DNA from: Pseudomonas sp. GL-B-19
GTDB lineage: Bacteria; Pseudomonadota; Gammaproteobacteria; Pseudomonadales; Pseudomonadaceae
NCBI RefSeq assembly: GCF_019956415.1
Contig: NZ_JAHBDK010000042.1
Location: forward strand, 62,001 to 126,000
DNA length: 64,000 nucleotides
Reading direction: 5' to 3'
Below are positions 1-9,085 of this stretch, in pieces; the first letter of the stretch is position 1; the number at the start of each line of letters is the position of its first letter. The position numbers and the translations under genes are program-made. The notes beneath the pieces were generated by a model, which saw only the letters and a program-made list of their open reading frames with translations, did no database searches and was not told the DNA's origin.

Positions 1-403
1 TCAAGCCGACAGGTTTCCCTGCTTCGGCGAAGGCTTCGGTCAGCGCCAGGACATCCGGTTGCACGGTGCAACCCGCGCCTTCGATGGCGAAGTTCGACAG
101 GTTCTTGGCAGAGCCAAATCCGCCGGGAACGATCAGCGCGTCGAAGTCGTCGACGTCGGCCTCGCGAATATCCTTGATGTTGCCCCGGGCGATCCGTGCC
201 GACTCCACCAATACATTGCGCGACTCAGGCATTTCGTCGCCGGTCAGGTGGTTGATCACATGCAATTGCGCGATGTTCGGGGCAAAGCACTGCACCTGAG
301 CGCCACGCTGGTCCAGTCTCAGCAGGGTAATCACGCTTTCATGGATCTCGGCGCCGTCGTACACGCCACAGCCGGAAAGGATCACTGCAATTTTTTTGCT
401 CAT
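1..403 (-). CDS. elbB: ElbB-type glyoxalase, partial (C-terminus outside window)
   Basis: The reading frame starts with ATG at 403 and runs off the left edge, giving 134 residues of a family that is usually about 217-220 long. Visible hallmarks are the N-terminus MSKKIAVILSGCGVYDG, then FAPN, GDEMPESRN, ESARIARG and IVPGGFGSAKNLSNFAIEG, which belong to the DJ-1/PfpI-like ElbB proteins (also called sigma cross-reacting protein 27A). The family is described as a glyoxalase-like enzyme linked to isoprenoid metabolism; the cellular role is not well settled. The cysteine in LSGCGVYDG is present. It is divergent from the hydroxylase gene at 519. Confidence 0.9.
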   Translation of the reverse strand, partial: MSKKIAVILSGCGVYDGAEIHESVITLLRLDQRGAQVQCFAPNIAQLHVINHLTGDEMPESRNVLVESARIARGNIKDIREADVDDFDALIVPGGFGSAKNLSNFAIEGAGCTVQPDVLALTEAFAEAGKPVGL

Positions 404-518
404 GGGTTGTTCTCCAGATTCATGGCGTTAAATGTCCACTAATTTGACGCTCGTTGCCATAGGGTAAATACGCGGTTACACCTAGCATCTGTCCTCAAGA
501 TTCCGATCAGAGCGCGTC

Positions 519-1754
519 ATGGACTTCATTCTGTATGCGGTGCCGTTTTTCTTTGTGCTGATTGCCGTGGAGCTGCTGGCCGATCGTTGGCGCGGGGTCA
601 GCAATTACCGTGTGGCCGATGCGATCAACAGCTTGAGCACCGGTGTGCTGTCGACCACCACGGGCCTGTTGACCAAAGGTGTCGGGCTGGTGACCTATGC
701 GTTTGCTCTTGAGCATATGGCGCTATTCGAGCTATCGGCCGACAGCGTTTGGGTCTGGGTATTTGCCTTTGTTCTCTACGACTTCTGCTACTACTGGCTG
801 CACCGAATGGGCCATGAACGCAATATCCTCTGGGCCGCACACTCGGTGCATCACCAGAGCGAGGAGTACAACCTGTCAACAGCGTTGCGTCAGACCAGCA
901 CCGGCTTCCTGCTGAGCTGGATTTTCTACCTGCCGATGGCCGTGCTCGGCGTGCCGCTGCTGGTGTTGGTCTGCGTGGCGGCGCTGAATCTGCTGTATCA
1001 GTTCTGGGTGCATACCAAGCACATTCCCAAGCTCGGCTGGTTCGAATGGTTCTTCGTGACGCCGTCCAATCACCGGGCTCACCATGCGCAGAATGCTCTC
1101 TACATGGATCGCAACTACGGTGGGGTGTTCATTATTTGGGACCGTCTATTTGGCTCGTTTCAAGAAGAAGACGACAACGAGCCGGTGATTTTCGGCGTGA
1201 CCATGCCGTTGGCGAGCTGGAATCCGCTGTGGGCCAACGTGCAGTTCTATACGCAATTGTGGGATGACGCGCGGCGTGCCGAGAGCACGTGGGACAAGCT
1301 GCGGATCTGGTTGATGCGCACCGGTTGGCGTCCGGCGGATGTGGCGGCCAGGTTCCCGACGAGCAAGCCTGACTTGAGTCTGTTCCGTAAGTTCGAGGTG
1401 CCGCTGGACAGCCGTCAGCAACTGTATGTGGTGTTGCAGTTTTGCGCCTACATCGCGCTCGGCAGCTACTTGATGAACCTGGGAAGTAACCTGCCAACTG
1501 CCGCGTTGGTACTGGGCTGGGGTGCGGTGGCGCTGGGGTTGTTTACGTTGGGCGTGGCCCTGGAGAATCGCCCGTGGGCGTTGAAGCTGGAGCTGCTGCG
1601 GCTGGCATCGAACGTGCCGCTGATATGGCTGGCGCCGGTAGTCGGGCTGTGGCCGGCCAGCGCGGTGGGTTGGGTCGGCCTGCTCAGTTACAGCTTGTTC
1701 AGTGTCATCGGTCTCTACTGTTGCAGAAACCGCTTCACTCGCTTGGCGTCTTAG
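519..1754 (+). CDS. Sterol desaturase / fatty acid hydroxylase family membrane protein
   Basis: A 411-residue integral membrane protein. It carries the three histidine clusters of the di-iron membrane hydroxylase superfamily: HRMGH at residues 95-99, HSVHH at 108-112 and HRAHH at 185-189. Hydrophobic stretches lie near residues 1-20, 50-90, 130-165 and in the last 110 residues. Family members hydroxylate or desaturate lipids using O2; the substrate here cannot be read from sequence. The C-terminal extension with extra membrane segments is common in bacterial homologues. The 3' end overlaps the convergent DedA gene by 20 bp. Confidence 0.9.
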   Translation: MDFILYAVPFFFVLIAVELLADRWRGVSNYRVADAINSLSTGVLSTTTGLLTKGVGLVTYAFALEHMALFELSADSVWVWVFAFVLYDFCYYWLHRMGHERNILWAAHSVHHQSEEYNLSTALRQTSTGFLLSWIFYLPMAVLGVPLLVLVCVAALNLLYQFWVHTKHIPKLGWFEWFFVTPSNHRAHHAQNALYMDRNYGGVFIIWDRLFGSFQEEDDNEPVIFGVTMPLASWNPLWANVQFYTQLWDDARRAESTWDKLRIWLMRTGWRPADVAARFPTSKPDLSLFRKFEVPLDSRQQLYVVLQFCAYIALGSYLMNLGSNLPTAALVLGWGAVALGLFTLGVALENRPWALKLELLRLASNVPLIWLAPVVGLWPASAVGWVGLLSYSLFSVIGLYCCRNRFTRLAS

Positions 1755-2367
1755 GTACTTCTACATTGATCCGTTCGGCTTTCAGGGCTTGCTCGTCGGC
1801 GTAGACTTTCTTCGCCAGGCGGGCATTCTTGAAACGACGACGCAGCCAGAGGCCCAGGCCCACTACCAGCAAGGCCCCGAGCACCCACAGTTCGTACTTC
1901 TTGACGCTGCCGAGCATGCTCTCCAGCACGGCGCCAAAGTGATAAGCCGCCGCAGCCAGTGCGGCCGCCCAGATCGCCGCACCAATCCCGTTCAACAGCA
2001 GATAACGTCCCGGTGGATAGCCCGACAGGCCGATGGCCACCGGCATCACCGTGCGCAAACCGTAGACAAAGCGGAAGCTCAGCACCCAGATGTCCGGGTG
2101 CTTGCGGATGTGCTCCAGCGCCCGATCACCCATCATTTGCCAGCGCGGCTTGCGGGCCAGCAATTTGCGACCGTGCTTGCGCCCCATGAAGTACCACAGC
2201 TGATCACCGGCATAACTGCCGAAGAACGCCACGACCACCACCAGATTGATGTCCATGTATCCGCGGAACGCGAGGAAGCCGGCGAGCACAAGGATGGTTT
2301 CGCCTTCGAAGAACGTGCCGAGAAACAGGGCAAAATAGCCAAAGTCGTGCAGAAATTGTTGGAGCAT
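1735..2367 (-). CDS. DedA family inner-membrane protein
   Basis: Starting at the ATG at 2367 gives 210 residues, the usual DedA size; the longer open frame upstream to 2520 has no family similarity and was not used. DedA features are FFEGETILVLAGFLA near residue 20, FGSYAGDQLWYFMGR near 50, and RFVYGLRTVMPVAIGLS near 105, followed by two hydrophobic segments and a basic tail. DedA proteins are polytopic transporters of the SNARE-associated (VTT) superfamily linked to lipid flipping and envelope stress resistance. The gene is convergent with the hydroxylase and divergent from hemB. Confidence 0.9.
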   Translation of the reverse strand: MLQQFLHDFGYFALFLGTFFEGETILVLAGFLAFRGYMDINLVVVVAFFGSYAGDQLWYFMGRKHGRKLLARKPRWQMMGDRALEHIRKHPDIWVLSFRFVYGLRTVMPVAIGLSGYPPGRYLLLNGIGAAIWAAALAAAAYHFGAVLESMLGSVKKYELWVLGALLVVGLGLWLRRRFKNARLAKKVYADEQALKAERINVEVPKTPSE

Positions 2368-2502
2368 TGTCTGGGTGCTGGCGAAATGAACGCGCAGCCT
2401 AACCCTTCGTGCACATTCATGAAAGTGTCCAAATGTGTCTCGACGTGAACATTTCCTGCAACGACAATGGAATGCGGCTACCTGTCGCAGGGGTGCACAT
2501 AA

Positions 2503-2542
2503 CTGTAATGCGTTAGTCATAATGATCGCTTATAACTGTCAC
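2503..2542 (+). promoter_or_regulatory. Possible PhoB box and -10 element before hemB-ppk
   Basis: CTGTAAT (2503-2509) is followed after 4 bp by TAGTCAT (2514-2520), an 11-bp spaced direct repeat resembling the PhoB half-site CTGTCAT (6/7 and 5/7 matches). A third match, CTGTCAC, sits at 2536, in the same 11-bp phase. TATAAC at 2531-2536 lies 10 bp after the pair, where the -10 of PhoB promoters is normally found. Phosphate control would suit the downstream ppk gene. This is motif matching by eye. Confidence 0.45.
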
Positions 2543-2575
2543 GCTCGCCCGCCAGCGCGAGCTCAGGAGTCTGCC

Positions 2576-3589
2576 GTGAGCTTTACCCCCGCCAACCGTC
2601 TGTTTCCCGCCACCCGTCTGCGCCGCAACCGTCGTGATGAATTTTCGCGACGACTGGTCCGTGAAAACGTTCTGACCGTCGATGATCTGATCTTGCCGGT
2701 GTTCGTCCTGGACGGTGAAAACCGTCGTGAGGCGGTGGCCTCGATGCCGGGCGTCGAACGCCTGACCATCGATTTGTTGCTGGAAGAAGCCGCGAAGTGG
2801 GTCGAGCTGGGAATTCCGGCGTTGGCGCTGTTCCCGGTCACGCCGCCGGAGCTCAAGACACTGGATGCCGCAGAAGCCTGGAACCCGAACGGTATTGCCC
2901 AGCGCGCCACTCGCGCACTACGGGCGCAGTTCCCTGAGCTGGGGGTGATCACCGATGTTGCCCTGGACCCGTTTACCACCCACGGTCAGGACGGCATTAT
3001 CGACGAAGAAGGCTACGTGCAGAACGACATTACCGTCGATGCACTGGTCAGGCAGGCCCTGTCCCACGCCGAAGCCGGCGCGCAGGTGGTGGCACCGTCC
3101 GACATGATGGACGGGCGCATCCAGGCCATCCGCGAAGCCCTGGAGCTGGCCGATCACGTCAACGTGCGCATCATGGCCTATTCGGCAAAATACGCCAGCG
3201 CCTACTATGGTCCGTTCCGCGACGCGGTCGGTTCGGCGCTGAACCTGGGCAAGGCCAACAAGGCCAGTTATCAGATGGACCCGGCCAACAGCAACGAAGC
3301 CCTGCACGAAGTGGCGGCAGACTTGTCAGAAGGCGCGGACATGGTCATGGTCAAACCAGGCATGCCGTATCTGGACATTCTTTACCGGGTCAAAGAAGAA
3401 TTCAAAGTGCCGACGTTTGTTTATCAAGTCAGTGGCGAATACGCCATGCATATGGCGGCGATCCAGAATGGCTGGTTGAGCGAAGGGGTTATTCTCGAAT
3501 CCCTGACCGCTTTTAAACGTGCAGGCGCCGATGGCATCCTGACTTACTTTGCCGTCCGCGCCGCTCAATTGTTACGAGAGCAACAATAG
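2576..3589 (+). CDS. hemB: Delta-aminolevulinic acid dehydratase (porphobilinogen synthase)
   Basis: Condenses two 5-aminolevulinate molecules to porphobilinogen, the second common step of haem synthesis. The GTG at 2576, seven bases after AGGAG, gives 337 residues, the length of the P. aeruginosa enzyme; the open frame upstream is not conserved-looking. The two Schiff-base lysines are K205 (MAYSAKYAS) and K260 (VMVKPGMPYL). The metal loop reads DVALDPFTTHGQDG, with D131 and D139 where zinc-dependent enzymes have cysteines, so this is the magnesium-dependent Pseudomonas type. The ppk gene starts 18 bp downstream and is probably co-transcribed. Confidence 0.96.
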   Translation: MSFTPANRLFPATRLRRNRRDEFSRRLVRENVLTVDDLILPVFVLDGENRREAVASMPGVERLTIDLLLEEAAKWVELGIPALALFPVTPPELKTLDAAEAWNPNGIAQRATRALRAQFPELGVITDVALDPFTTHGQDGIIDEEGYVQNDITVDALVRQALSHAEAGAQVVAPSDMMDGRIQAIREALELADHVNVRIMAYSAKYASAYYGPFRDAVGSALNLGKANKASYQMDPANSNEALHEVAADLSEGADMVMVKPGMPYLDILYRVKEEFKVPTFVYQVSGEYAMHMAAIQNGWLSEGVILESLTAFKRAGADGILTYFAVRAAQLLREQQ

Positions 3590-3607
3590 CCCTCACAGGA
3601 ACATTCC

Positions 3608-5830
3608 ATGAATACCGAAGTACTCACTGAAGTTGCTGTAAAAGAGGCTCAACCTGTGGTCGAGCAAATCGCCGAAACCCCGCCGGAGCTGGAGCCTGCT
3701 CCGCCCGCGGTGGTGGCCGAAACCGTAGCCGCGGTGCCGGCGATTGCCATTCCCGGACTGGATGACAGCAGCCTGTACATCCATCGCGAGCTTTCGCAAC
3801 TGCAGTTCAACATCCGCGTGCTGGAACAGGCGCTCGATGAGTCCTACCCCTTGCTGGAGCGGCTGAAGTTTTTGCTGATCTTCTCCAGCAACCTGGACGA
3901 GTTCTTCGAAATTCGTGTGGCCGGCTTGAAGAAGCAGATCACCTTCGCCCGTGAACAAGCCGGCGCCGATGGTCTGCAACCGCATCAGGCCCTGGCCCGC
4001 ATCAGCGAATTGGTGCACGGTCATGTTGACCGCCAGTACGCGATCCTCAACGACATTCTGTTGCCGGAGCTGGAAAAACATCAGGTCCGCTTCATCCGTC
4101 GTCGTCACTGGACCACCAAGCTCAAGACCTGGGTTCGCCGTTATTTCCGCGACGAAATCGCGCCGATCATCACCCCGATCGGTCTCGATCCGACGCACCC
4201 GTTCCCGTTGCTGGTGAACAAGAGCCTGAACTTCATCGTCGAGCTTGAAGGCATCGACGCCTTCGGTCGCGATTCCGGTCTGGCGATTATCCCGGCGCCG
4301 CGTCTGCTGCCGCGAGTCATCAAGGTGCCGGAAGAAGTCGGCGGCGCCGGCGACAACTATGTGTTCCTGTCGTCGATGATCCACGCCCACGCCGATGACC
4401 TGTTCCAGGGCATGAAGGTCAAGGGCTGCTACCAGTTCCGTCTGACCCGAAACGCCGACCTGGCGCTGGATTCCGAGGATGTCGAAGACCTGGCCCGCGC
4501 GCTGCGCGGCGAACTGTTCTCGCGTCGCTACGGTGATGCAGTGCGTCTGGAAGTGGCTGACACCTGCCCGAAACACCTGTCGGACTACCTGCTCAAGCAA
4601 TTCAACTTGAGCGAGTCCGAGCTGTATCAGGTCAACGGTCCGGTGAACCTGACGCGTCTGTTCAGCATCACCGGCCTGGACAGCCAGCGCGAGCTGCAAT
4701 ACCTGCCGTTCACGCCGCAGATCCCGAAACTGCTGCAAAACAGCGAGAACATCTTCAGCGTGATCAGCAAGCAGGACATCCTGCTGTTGCACCCATTCGA
4801 ATCGTTTACCCCGGTGGTCGACCTGCTGCGTCAGGCCGCCAAGGACCCGCACGTGCTGGCCGTGCGTCAGACCCTGTACCGGTCTGGCGCCAACTCGGAA
4901 ATCGTCGATGCGCTGGTGGATGCGGCGCGTAACGGTAAAGAGGTCACGGCGGTGATCGAATTGCGTGCACGGTTCGACGAAGAATCCAACCTGCAACTGG
5001 CCAGCCGCCTGCAAGCGGCCGGTGCGGTGGTGATCTACGGCGTGGTCGGTTTCAAGACCCACGCCAAGATGATGCTGATTCTGCGTCGCGAGGCGGGTGA
5101 AATTGTCCGTTACGCACACTTGGGCACGGGCAACTATCACGCCGGCAACGCTCGCCTCTACACCGACTACAGCCTGCTGACCTCCGACGACGCCTTGTGC
5201 GAAGACGTCGGCAAACTGTTCAGCCAGTTAATCGGCATGGGTAAAACCCTGCGCATGAAGAAGCTGCTGCATGCGCCGTTCACGCTGAAGAAGGGCATGC
5301 TCGACATGATTGCCCGGGAGACTCAGTTCGCCCTCGACGGCAAGCCGGCGCACATCATTGCCAAGTTCAACTCGCTGACCGATCCCAAGATCATCCGCGC
5401 GCTGTACAAGGCCAGTCAGTCCGGGGTGCGAATCGATCTGATAGTGCGCGGCATGTGCTGCCTGCGGCCGGGTATCGCCGGGGTTTCGCACAACATCCAC
5501 GTGCGCTCGATTATCGGTCGCTTCCTGGAGCACACCCGGGTCTTCTACTTCCTCAATGGCGGCGAAGAACAGATGTTCCTCTCCAGTGCCGACTGGATGG
5601 AGCGCAATCTCGACAAGCGCGTCGAGACCTGCTTCCCGGTGGAAGGTCGCAAGCTGATTGTGCGGGTCAAAAAAGAGCTGGAGCTGTACCTCACCGATAA
5701 CACGCATAGCTGGAGCTTGCAGTCGGACGGTCGTTACGTCCGTAACACGCCGACCGGCAACCAGAACCCGCGCAGTGCCCAGGCCACATTGCTGGAGCGC
5801 TTGGGCAGTCCGATCCTGACGGTGCGTTAA
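3608..5830 (+). CDS. ppk1: Polyphosphate kinase 1
   Basis: Reversibly transfers the terminal phosphate of ATP to inorganic polyphosphate. The protein has 740 residues. The first 45 are a Glu/Ala/Pro-rich extension that is not part of the usual fold; the core begins near YIHRELSQLQFN. The autophosphorylated histidine is expected at H485 (GFKTHAKMML), with the second phospholipase-D-like histidine at H642 (RFLEHTRVF), and the conserved HLGTGNYH segment follows the first. It sits downstream of hemB and convergent with ppx, so synthesis and breakdown of polyphosphate are encoded tail to tail. Confidence 0.96.
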   Translation: MNTEVLTEVAVKEAQPVVEQIAETPPELEPAPPAVVAETVAAVPAIAIPGLDDSSLYIHRELSQLQFNIRVLEQALDESYPLLERLKFLLIFSSNLDEFFEIRVAGLKKQITFAREQAGADGLQPHQALARISELVHGHVDRQYAILNDILLPELEKHQVRFIRRRHWTTKLKTWVRRYFRDEIAPIITPIGLDPTHPFPLLVNKSLNFIVELEGIDAFGRDSGLAIIPAPRLLPRVIKVPEEVGGAGDNYVFLSSMIHAHADDLFQGMKVKGCYQFRLTRNADLALDSEDVEDLARALRGELFSRRYGDAVRLEVADTCPKHLSDYLLKQFNLSESELYQVNGPVNLTRLFSITGLDSQRELQYLPFTPQIPKLLQNSENIFSVISKQDILLLHPFESFTPVVDLLRQAAKDPHVLAVRQTLYRSGANSEIVDALVDAARNGKEVTAVIELRARFDEESNLQLASRLQAAGAVVIYGVVGFKTHAKMMLILRREAGEIVRYAHLGTGNYHAGNARLYTDYSLLTSDDALCEDVGKLFSQLIGMGKTLRMKKLLHAPFTLKKGMLDMIARETQFALDGKPAHIIAKFNSLTDPKIIRALYKASQSGVRIDLIVRGMCCLRPGIAGVSHNIHVRSIIGRFLEHTRVFYFLNGGEEQMFLSSADWMERNLDKRVETCFPVEGRKLIVRVKKELELYLTDNTHSWSLQSDGRYVRNTPTGNQNPRSAQATLLERLGSPILTVR

Positions 5831-5844
5831 CGCTGGCCTGATGT

Positions 5845-5879
5845 AAAAAAATGGCGATCCCAAGGGATCGCCATTTTTG
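5845..5879. terminator. Terminator after ppk
   Basis: GGCGATCCC (5853-5861) pairs with GGGATCGCC (5864-5872). The stem is flanked by an A-run on the left and a T-run on the right, so it can act in both directions between the convergent ppk and ppx genes. Confidence 0.85.
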
Positions 5880-5893
5880 TTTCACCACCGCCC

Positions 5894-5965
5894 CCTGTAG
5901 GAGCACGGCTTGCCGGCGATGGCGCCCGTGAGATCGCCATCGCCGGCAAGCCGTGCTCCTACAAG
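5894..5965. repeat. REP/REPIN palindrome (TGTAGGAGC type)
   Basis: Two inverted copies of TGTAGGAGCACGGCTTGCCG flank a short spacer, giving a long hairpin between ppk and ppx. The same unit recurs at 20395, 32641 and 36905. Confidence 0.85.
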
Positions 5966-5973
5966 AGCGTGTT

Positions 5974-7476
5974 TCAGCGAGCGTTCAGGACAATGTCGAC
6001 GCGGGTGAGCCATTCCGCTTCGATGGCGAAATCGGCCTGGGTCAGTTGGTTGTCGTCCAGCCATTTCTCCGGGAACAGCACCTCAAGGCTGTTGCCATTG
6101 GCGCGCAGCTCTACCTGAGGCATTTGCTGGGTGCCGCGGATGTGATGGAACAGAATCGCAAAGCGCAGCAATACGCACAGACGAATCAACTTGATGCCGT
6201 CATCGCCGAACTCGGCGAATTTGTCCTTGGGAATGTTGCGTCGGTGACCACGTACCAGCAGGGCCAGCATTTGCTGGTCCTCGCGGGAGAACCCGGCCAG
6301 GTCCGAGTGCTCAATCAGGTAGGCGCCATGCTTGTGGTACTGATAGTGCGCGATGTCCAGGCCCACTTCGTGGACTTTGGCGGCCCAGCCGAGCAGTTCA
6401 CGCCAGACACCGTCATCCAGATCCCAGTCCTTGGCGACTTGATCGAAGGCATGCAGCGCCTTGCGTTCGACCCGCACCGCTTGTTCCTGATCGACGTGAT
6501 AACGCTCCATCAGCGAGCTGAGCGTGCGTTCACGGACGTCTTCGTGGTGATGACGGCCCAACAGGTCGTAGAGCACGCCTTCACGCAGGGCGCCTTCGCA
6601 GTGGTCCATGCGCTGGAGTTCGAGGGCGTCGAAAATCGCTTCGAGAATCGCCAGGCCCGCCGGGAAAATGGCCCGGCGGTCGGGCTTGATGCCGTCGAAG
6701 TCGATTTTCTCGACGTCGCCGAGCTTGATCAGCTTGCGCTTGAGCCAGGCCAGGCCTTCGGCATTCACCTCGCCAGTGCCGTGGCCGCCGGCCTTCAGCG
6801 CCAGGCCGATGGCGCGGATGGTGCCCGAGGAGCCAATGGCTTCATCCCAGGTCAGGCGGTGCAGGGCGTGTTCAATGCTCATGATCTCCAGCCGTGCCGC
6901 GGTGTACGCCTGGGCGTAGCGGGCCGGGGTGATCTTGCCGTCCTTGAAATAACGCTGGGTGTAGCTGACGCAGCCCATTTGCAAACTTTCGCGTAGCAGC
7001 GGCTCAAAACGCTGGCCGATGATGAATTCGGTACTGCCGCCGCCAATGTCTGCCACCAGGCGTTTGCCCGGGGTGTCGGCGAGGGTGTGGGACACGCCAA
7101 GGTAGATCAGGCGCGCTTCTTCACGGCCGGAGATGACTTCTACCGGGTGGCCGAGGATTTCTTCGGCGCGGCGGATGAATTCGACGCGGTTACGAGCCTC
7201 ACGCAGGGCGTTGGTGCCGACGATGCGCACGGCGCCCGGGGGCATGCCGCTGATCAGTTGGGCAAAACGCTTGAGGCAGTCGAGCCCGCGTTGCATGGAT
7301 TCTTCGCTGAGATGGCGCTCTTCGTCGATGCCGGCGGCCAGCTGAACCTTCTCCCCGAGGCGCTCGAGAATGCGGATCTCGCCGTTCTGGGCCTTGGCCA
7401 CGACCATGTGAAAGCTGTTGGAGCCCAGGTCGATTGCGGCGATCAGGGACAGATTCTTGGCTTGGGATTGCGGCAT
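5974..7476 (-). CDS. ppx: Exopolyphosphatase (Ppx/GppA family)
   Basis: Removes terminal phosphates from polyphosphate, or from pppGpp in the GppA branch. It has 500 residues, as expected for the family. The N-terminal actin-like fold starts with AAIDLGSNSFHMVVA and has the second phosphate-binding loop VADIGGGSTEFIIG near residue 145. The C-terminal third is an HD-like helical domain containing HEVGLDIAHYQYHKHGAYL. It is read towards ppk. P. aeruginosa has ppx between ppk and trxA; here an ABC transporter cluster separates ppx from trxA. Confidence 0.95.
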   Translation of the reverse strand: MPQSQAKNLSLIAAIDLGSNSFHMVVAKAQNGEIRILERLGEKVQLAAGIDEERHLSEESMQRGLDCLKRFAQLISGMPPGAVRIVGTNALREARNRVEFIRRAEEILGHPVEVISGREEARLIYLGVSHTLADTPGKRLVADIGGGSTEFIIGQRFEPLLRESLQMGCVSYTQRYFKDGKITPARYAQAYTAARLEIMSIEHALHRLTWDEAIGSSGTIRAIGLALKAGGHGTGEVNAEGLAWLKRKLIKLGDVEKIDFDGIKPDRRAIFPAGLAILEAIFDALELQRMDHCEGALREGVLYDLLGRHHHEDVRERTLSSLMERYHVDQEQAVRVERKALHAFDQVAKDWDLDDGVWRELLGWAAKVHEVGLDIAHYQYHKHGAYLIEHSDLAGFSREDQQMLALLVRGHRRNIPKDKFAEFGDDGIKLIRLCVLLRFAILFHHIRGTQQMPQVELRANGNSLEVLFPEKWLDDNQLTQADFAIEAEWLTRVDIVLNAR

Positions 7477-7593
7477 GGTCAGGGGGTCTCGGTCGATAAC
7501 CTCGACATCCTGCCACGATCAAAGGCTGGCGCCAACGCGCAGTGTTCAAAGCCGTGATCCAGTGCAGTGACGCCGGTGACCGCTGCGCGGTCA

Positions 7594-7687
7594 ATCGCGA
7601 GCAGGCTCGCTCCCACAGGTCCTATGTTGCCCTTATTCTCGCGGCCGACGCAGAACCAATGTGGGAGCGAGCCTGCTCGCGAAGGCG
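7594..7687. repeat. REPIN (GTGGGAGCGAGCCTGCTCGCG type)
   Basis: The left copy TCGCGAGCAGGCTCGCTCCC and its inverted partner GTGGGAGCGAGCCTGCTCGC enclose about 45 bp of unique DNA. It lies downstream of the ABC transporter operon. Confidence 0.85.
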
Positions 7688-7710
7688 GCCTTACAGACGC
7701 TAAAGTTCTT

Positions 7711-8448
7711 TCAAACCGCCGCTTCCACTGTGCCAATGAAATTCGCCAGCTCCGCCGTCTGCGGATTGGCGAATAGCACTTTCGGATCCCCCACCTCATG
7801 CACCTTGCCCTGATGCATGAACACCAACTTATCCCCAACCTCCCGGGCAAATCGCATTTCGTGGGTGACCATGATCAGCGTCATCCCGTCCCTGGCCAGT
7901 TGTCGAACCACACTCAGCACTTCATTGACCAGCTCCGGGTCCAGCGCCGAGGTAATTTCATCGCACAGCAACACCTTGGGCGACATTGCCAGCGCTCGGG
8001 CAATGGCCACCCGCTGTTGTTGCCCGCCGGACAGCCGGTCGGGGAAGGCGTCAAACTTTTCCCCCAGCCCTACGCGTTCCAGCATCTGCCGCGCCAACAC
8101 GGCCGCTTTGGCTTTCGGTACTTTCTGCACCACTTGCGGCGCGAGCATGACGTTCTCGCCAACGGTCAGGTGCGGAAACAGGTTGAACTGCTGGAACACC
8201 ATGCCGACTTTCTGCCGCAGGCTGCGCAAGTCTGCGCGGGCGGCGTCGAGGTATTCGCCGTCCACTTCGATCACGCCGTCGTTGATCGACTCCAGGCCAT
8301 TGAGGGTGCGCAATAACGTGGATTTGCCCGAGCCGCTACGGCCGATGATCGCCACCACCTGGCCTTCCTCGACACTCAAGTCGATGCCTTTGAGCACATG
8401 GTGATCGCCGTAATATTTATGCAGGGCGGAAATTCTAAGCAGAGGCAT
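7711..8448 (-). CDS. Amino acid ABC transporter, ATP-binding protein
   Basis: The ATPase subunit of a polar-amino-acid-uptake (PAAT) importer. The ATG at 8448 gives 245 residues and begins MPLLRISALHKYYG; upstream codons in the open frame belong to the preceding permease region. Walker A is GRSGSGKST (residues 36-44), the signature is LSGGQQQRVAIARAL, and Walker B is VLLCDEITSALDPE. It overlaps the upstream permease by 14 bp, so the four genes from 10557 down to 7711 form one operon. Confidence 0.93.
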   Translation of the reverse strand: MPLLRISALHKYYGDHHVLKGIDLSVEEGQVVAIIGRSGSGKSTLLRTLNGLESINDGVIEVDGEYLDAARADLRSLRQKVGMVFQQFNLFPHLTVGENVMLAPQVVQKVPKAKAAVLARQMLERVGLGEKFDAFPDRLSGGQQQRVAIARALAMSPKVLLCDEITSALDPELVNEVLSVVRQLARDGMTLIMVTHEMRFAREVGDKLVFMHQGKVHEVGDPKVLFANPQTAELANFIGTVEAAV

Positions 8449-9085
8449 GCAGTCTCCTTTCCAGGTAGCGCGCGCTGAGGGACAAGGGGTAGCAGAGCAG
8501 GAAGTAACCGAGGGCAACCAGTCCATACACCATGAAGGGTTCGAAGGTGGCGTTGGCGAGCATGCCGCCGGTTTTGGTCAGTTCAGTGAAACCGATGATG
8601 GACGTCACGGCGGTGCCTTTGACCACTTGCACCGAAAAGCCCACGGTCGGCGCCACGGCGATTCGCAACGCTTGCGGCAGGATCACGTAACGCAGTTGCT
8701 CCAGTGGATTGAGCGCCAGGCTTGATGAAGCTTCCCACTGGCCGTCGGGAATCGATTCGACGCAACCGCGCCAGATCTCCGCCAGATACGCGCTGGTAAA
8801 CAGCGTCAAGGCAACCGCAGCGGCCATCCACGGCGAAATGTCCATGCCGGCCAGCGCCACGCCGAAGAACACCAGAAACAGCTGCATCAATAGCGGCGTC
8901 CCCTGGAACAGTTCGATGTAAGTGCGAGCAAAGCTGCGCGGCACGGATTTTTTCGAAATACGCATGACCATGATCAGCAAGCCAATCAACCCGCCGCCGA
9001 TAAACGCCACCAGCGACAGCGCCAGGGTCCATTGCAGGCCCGTGAGCAAGTTGCGCACGACGTCCCAAAAGGTGAAATCGCTCAT
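8435..9085 (-). CDS. Amino acid ABC transporter permease (HisM/GlnP type)
   Basis: A 216-residue inner-membrane protein of the HisMQ/GlnP family. Hydrophobic segments lie near residues 15-40, 55-80, 85-105, 150-170 and 180-205. The EAA loop that docks the ATPase is present as EASSSLALNPLEQLRYVILP, as is the family sequence IELFQGTPLLMQLFLVFFG. It overlaps the next permease by 4 bp (ATG inside the neighbour's stop region), which indicates translational coupling and a heterodimeric channel. Confidence 0.92.
   Translation of the reverse strand: MSDFTFWDVVRNLLTGLQWTLALSLVAFIGGGLIGLLIMVMRISKKSVPRSFARTYIELFQGTPLLMQLFLVFFGVALAGMDISPWMAAAVALTLFTSAYLAEIWRGCVESIPDGQWEASSSLALNPLEQLRYVILPQALRIAVAPTVGFSVQVVKGTAVTSIIGFTELTKTGGMLANATFEPFMVYGLVALGYFLLCYPLSLSARYLERRLHASA

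Noticed and set aside
2435..2575. Extended N-terminus of HemB
   Set aside because: The 47 extra codons have no similarity to HemB, include the putative promoter, and the GTG at 2576 has a good ribosome site and gives the known catalytic-residue numbering.
3593..5140. Long minus-strand open frame of 515 codons opposite ppk
   Set aside because: It lies wholly antisense to a clear polyphosphate kinase gene, has no family features and is His/Gln/Arg-rich, as expected from the shadow frame of a GC-rich gene. Similar shadows oppose rho (12203-13381), spuB (58843-60153), spuD (61814-62986) and ppx (5953-6996).
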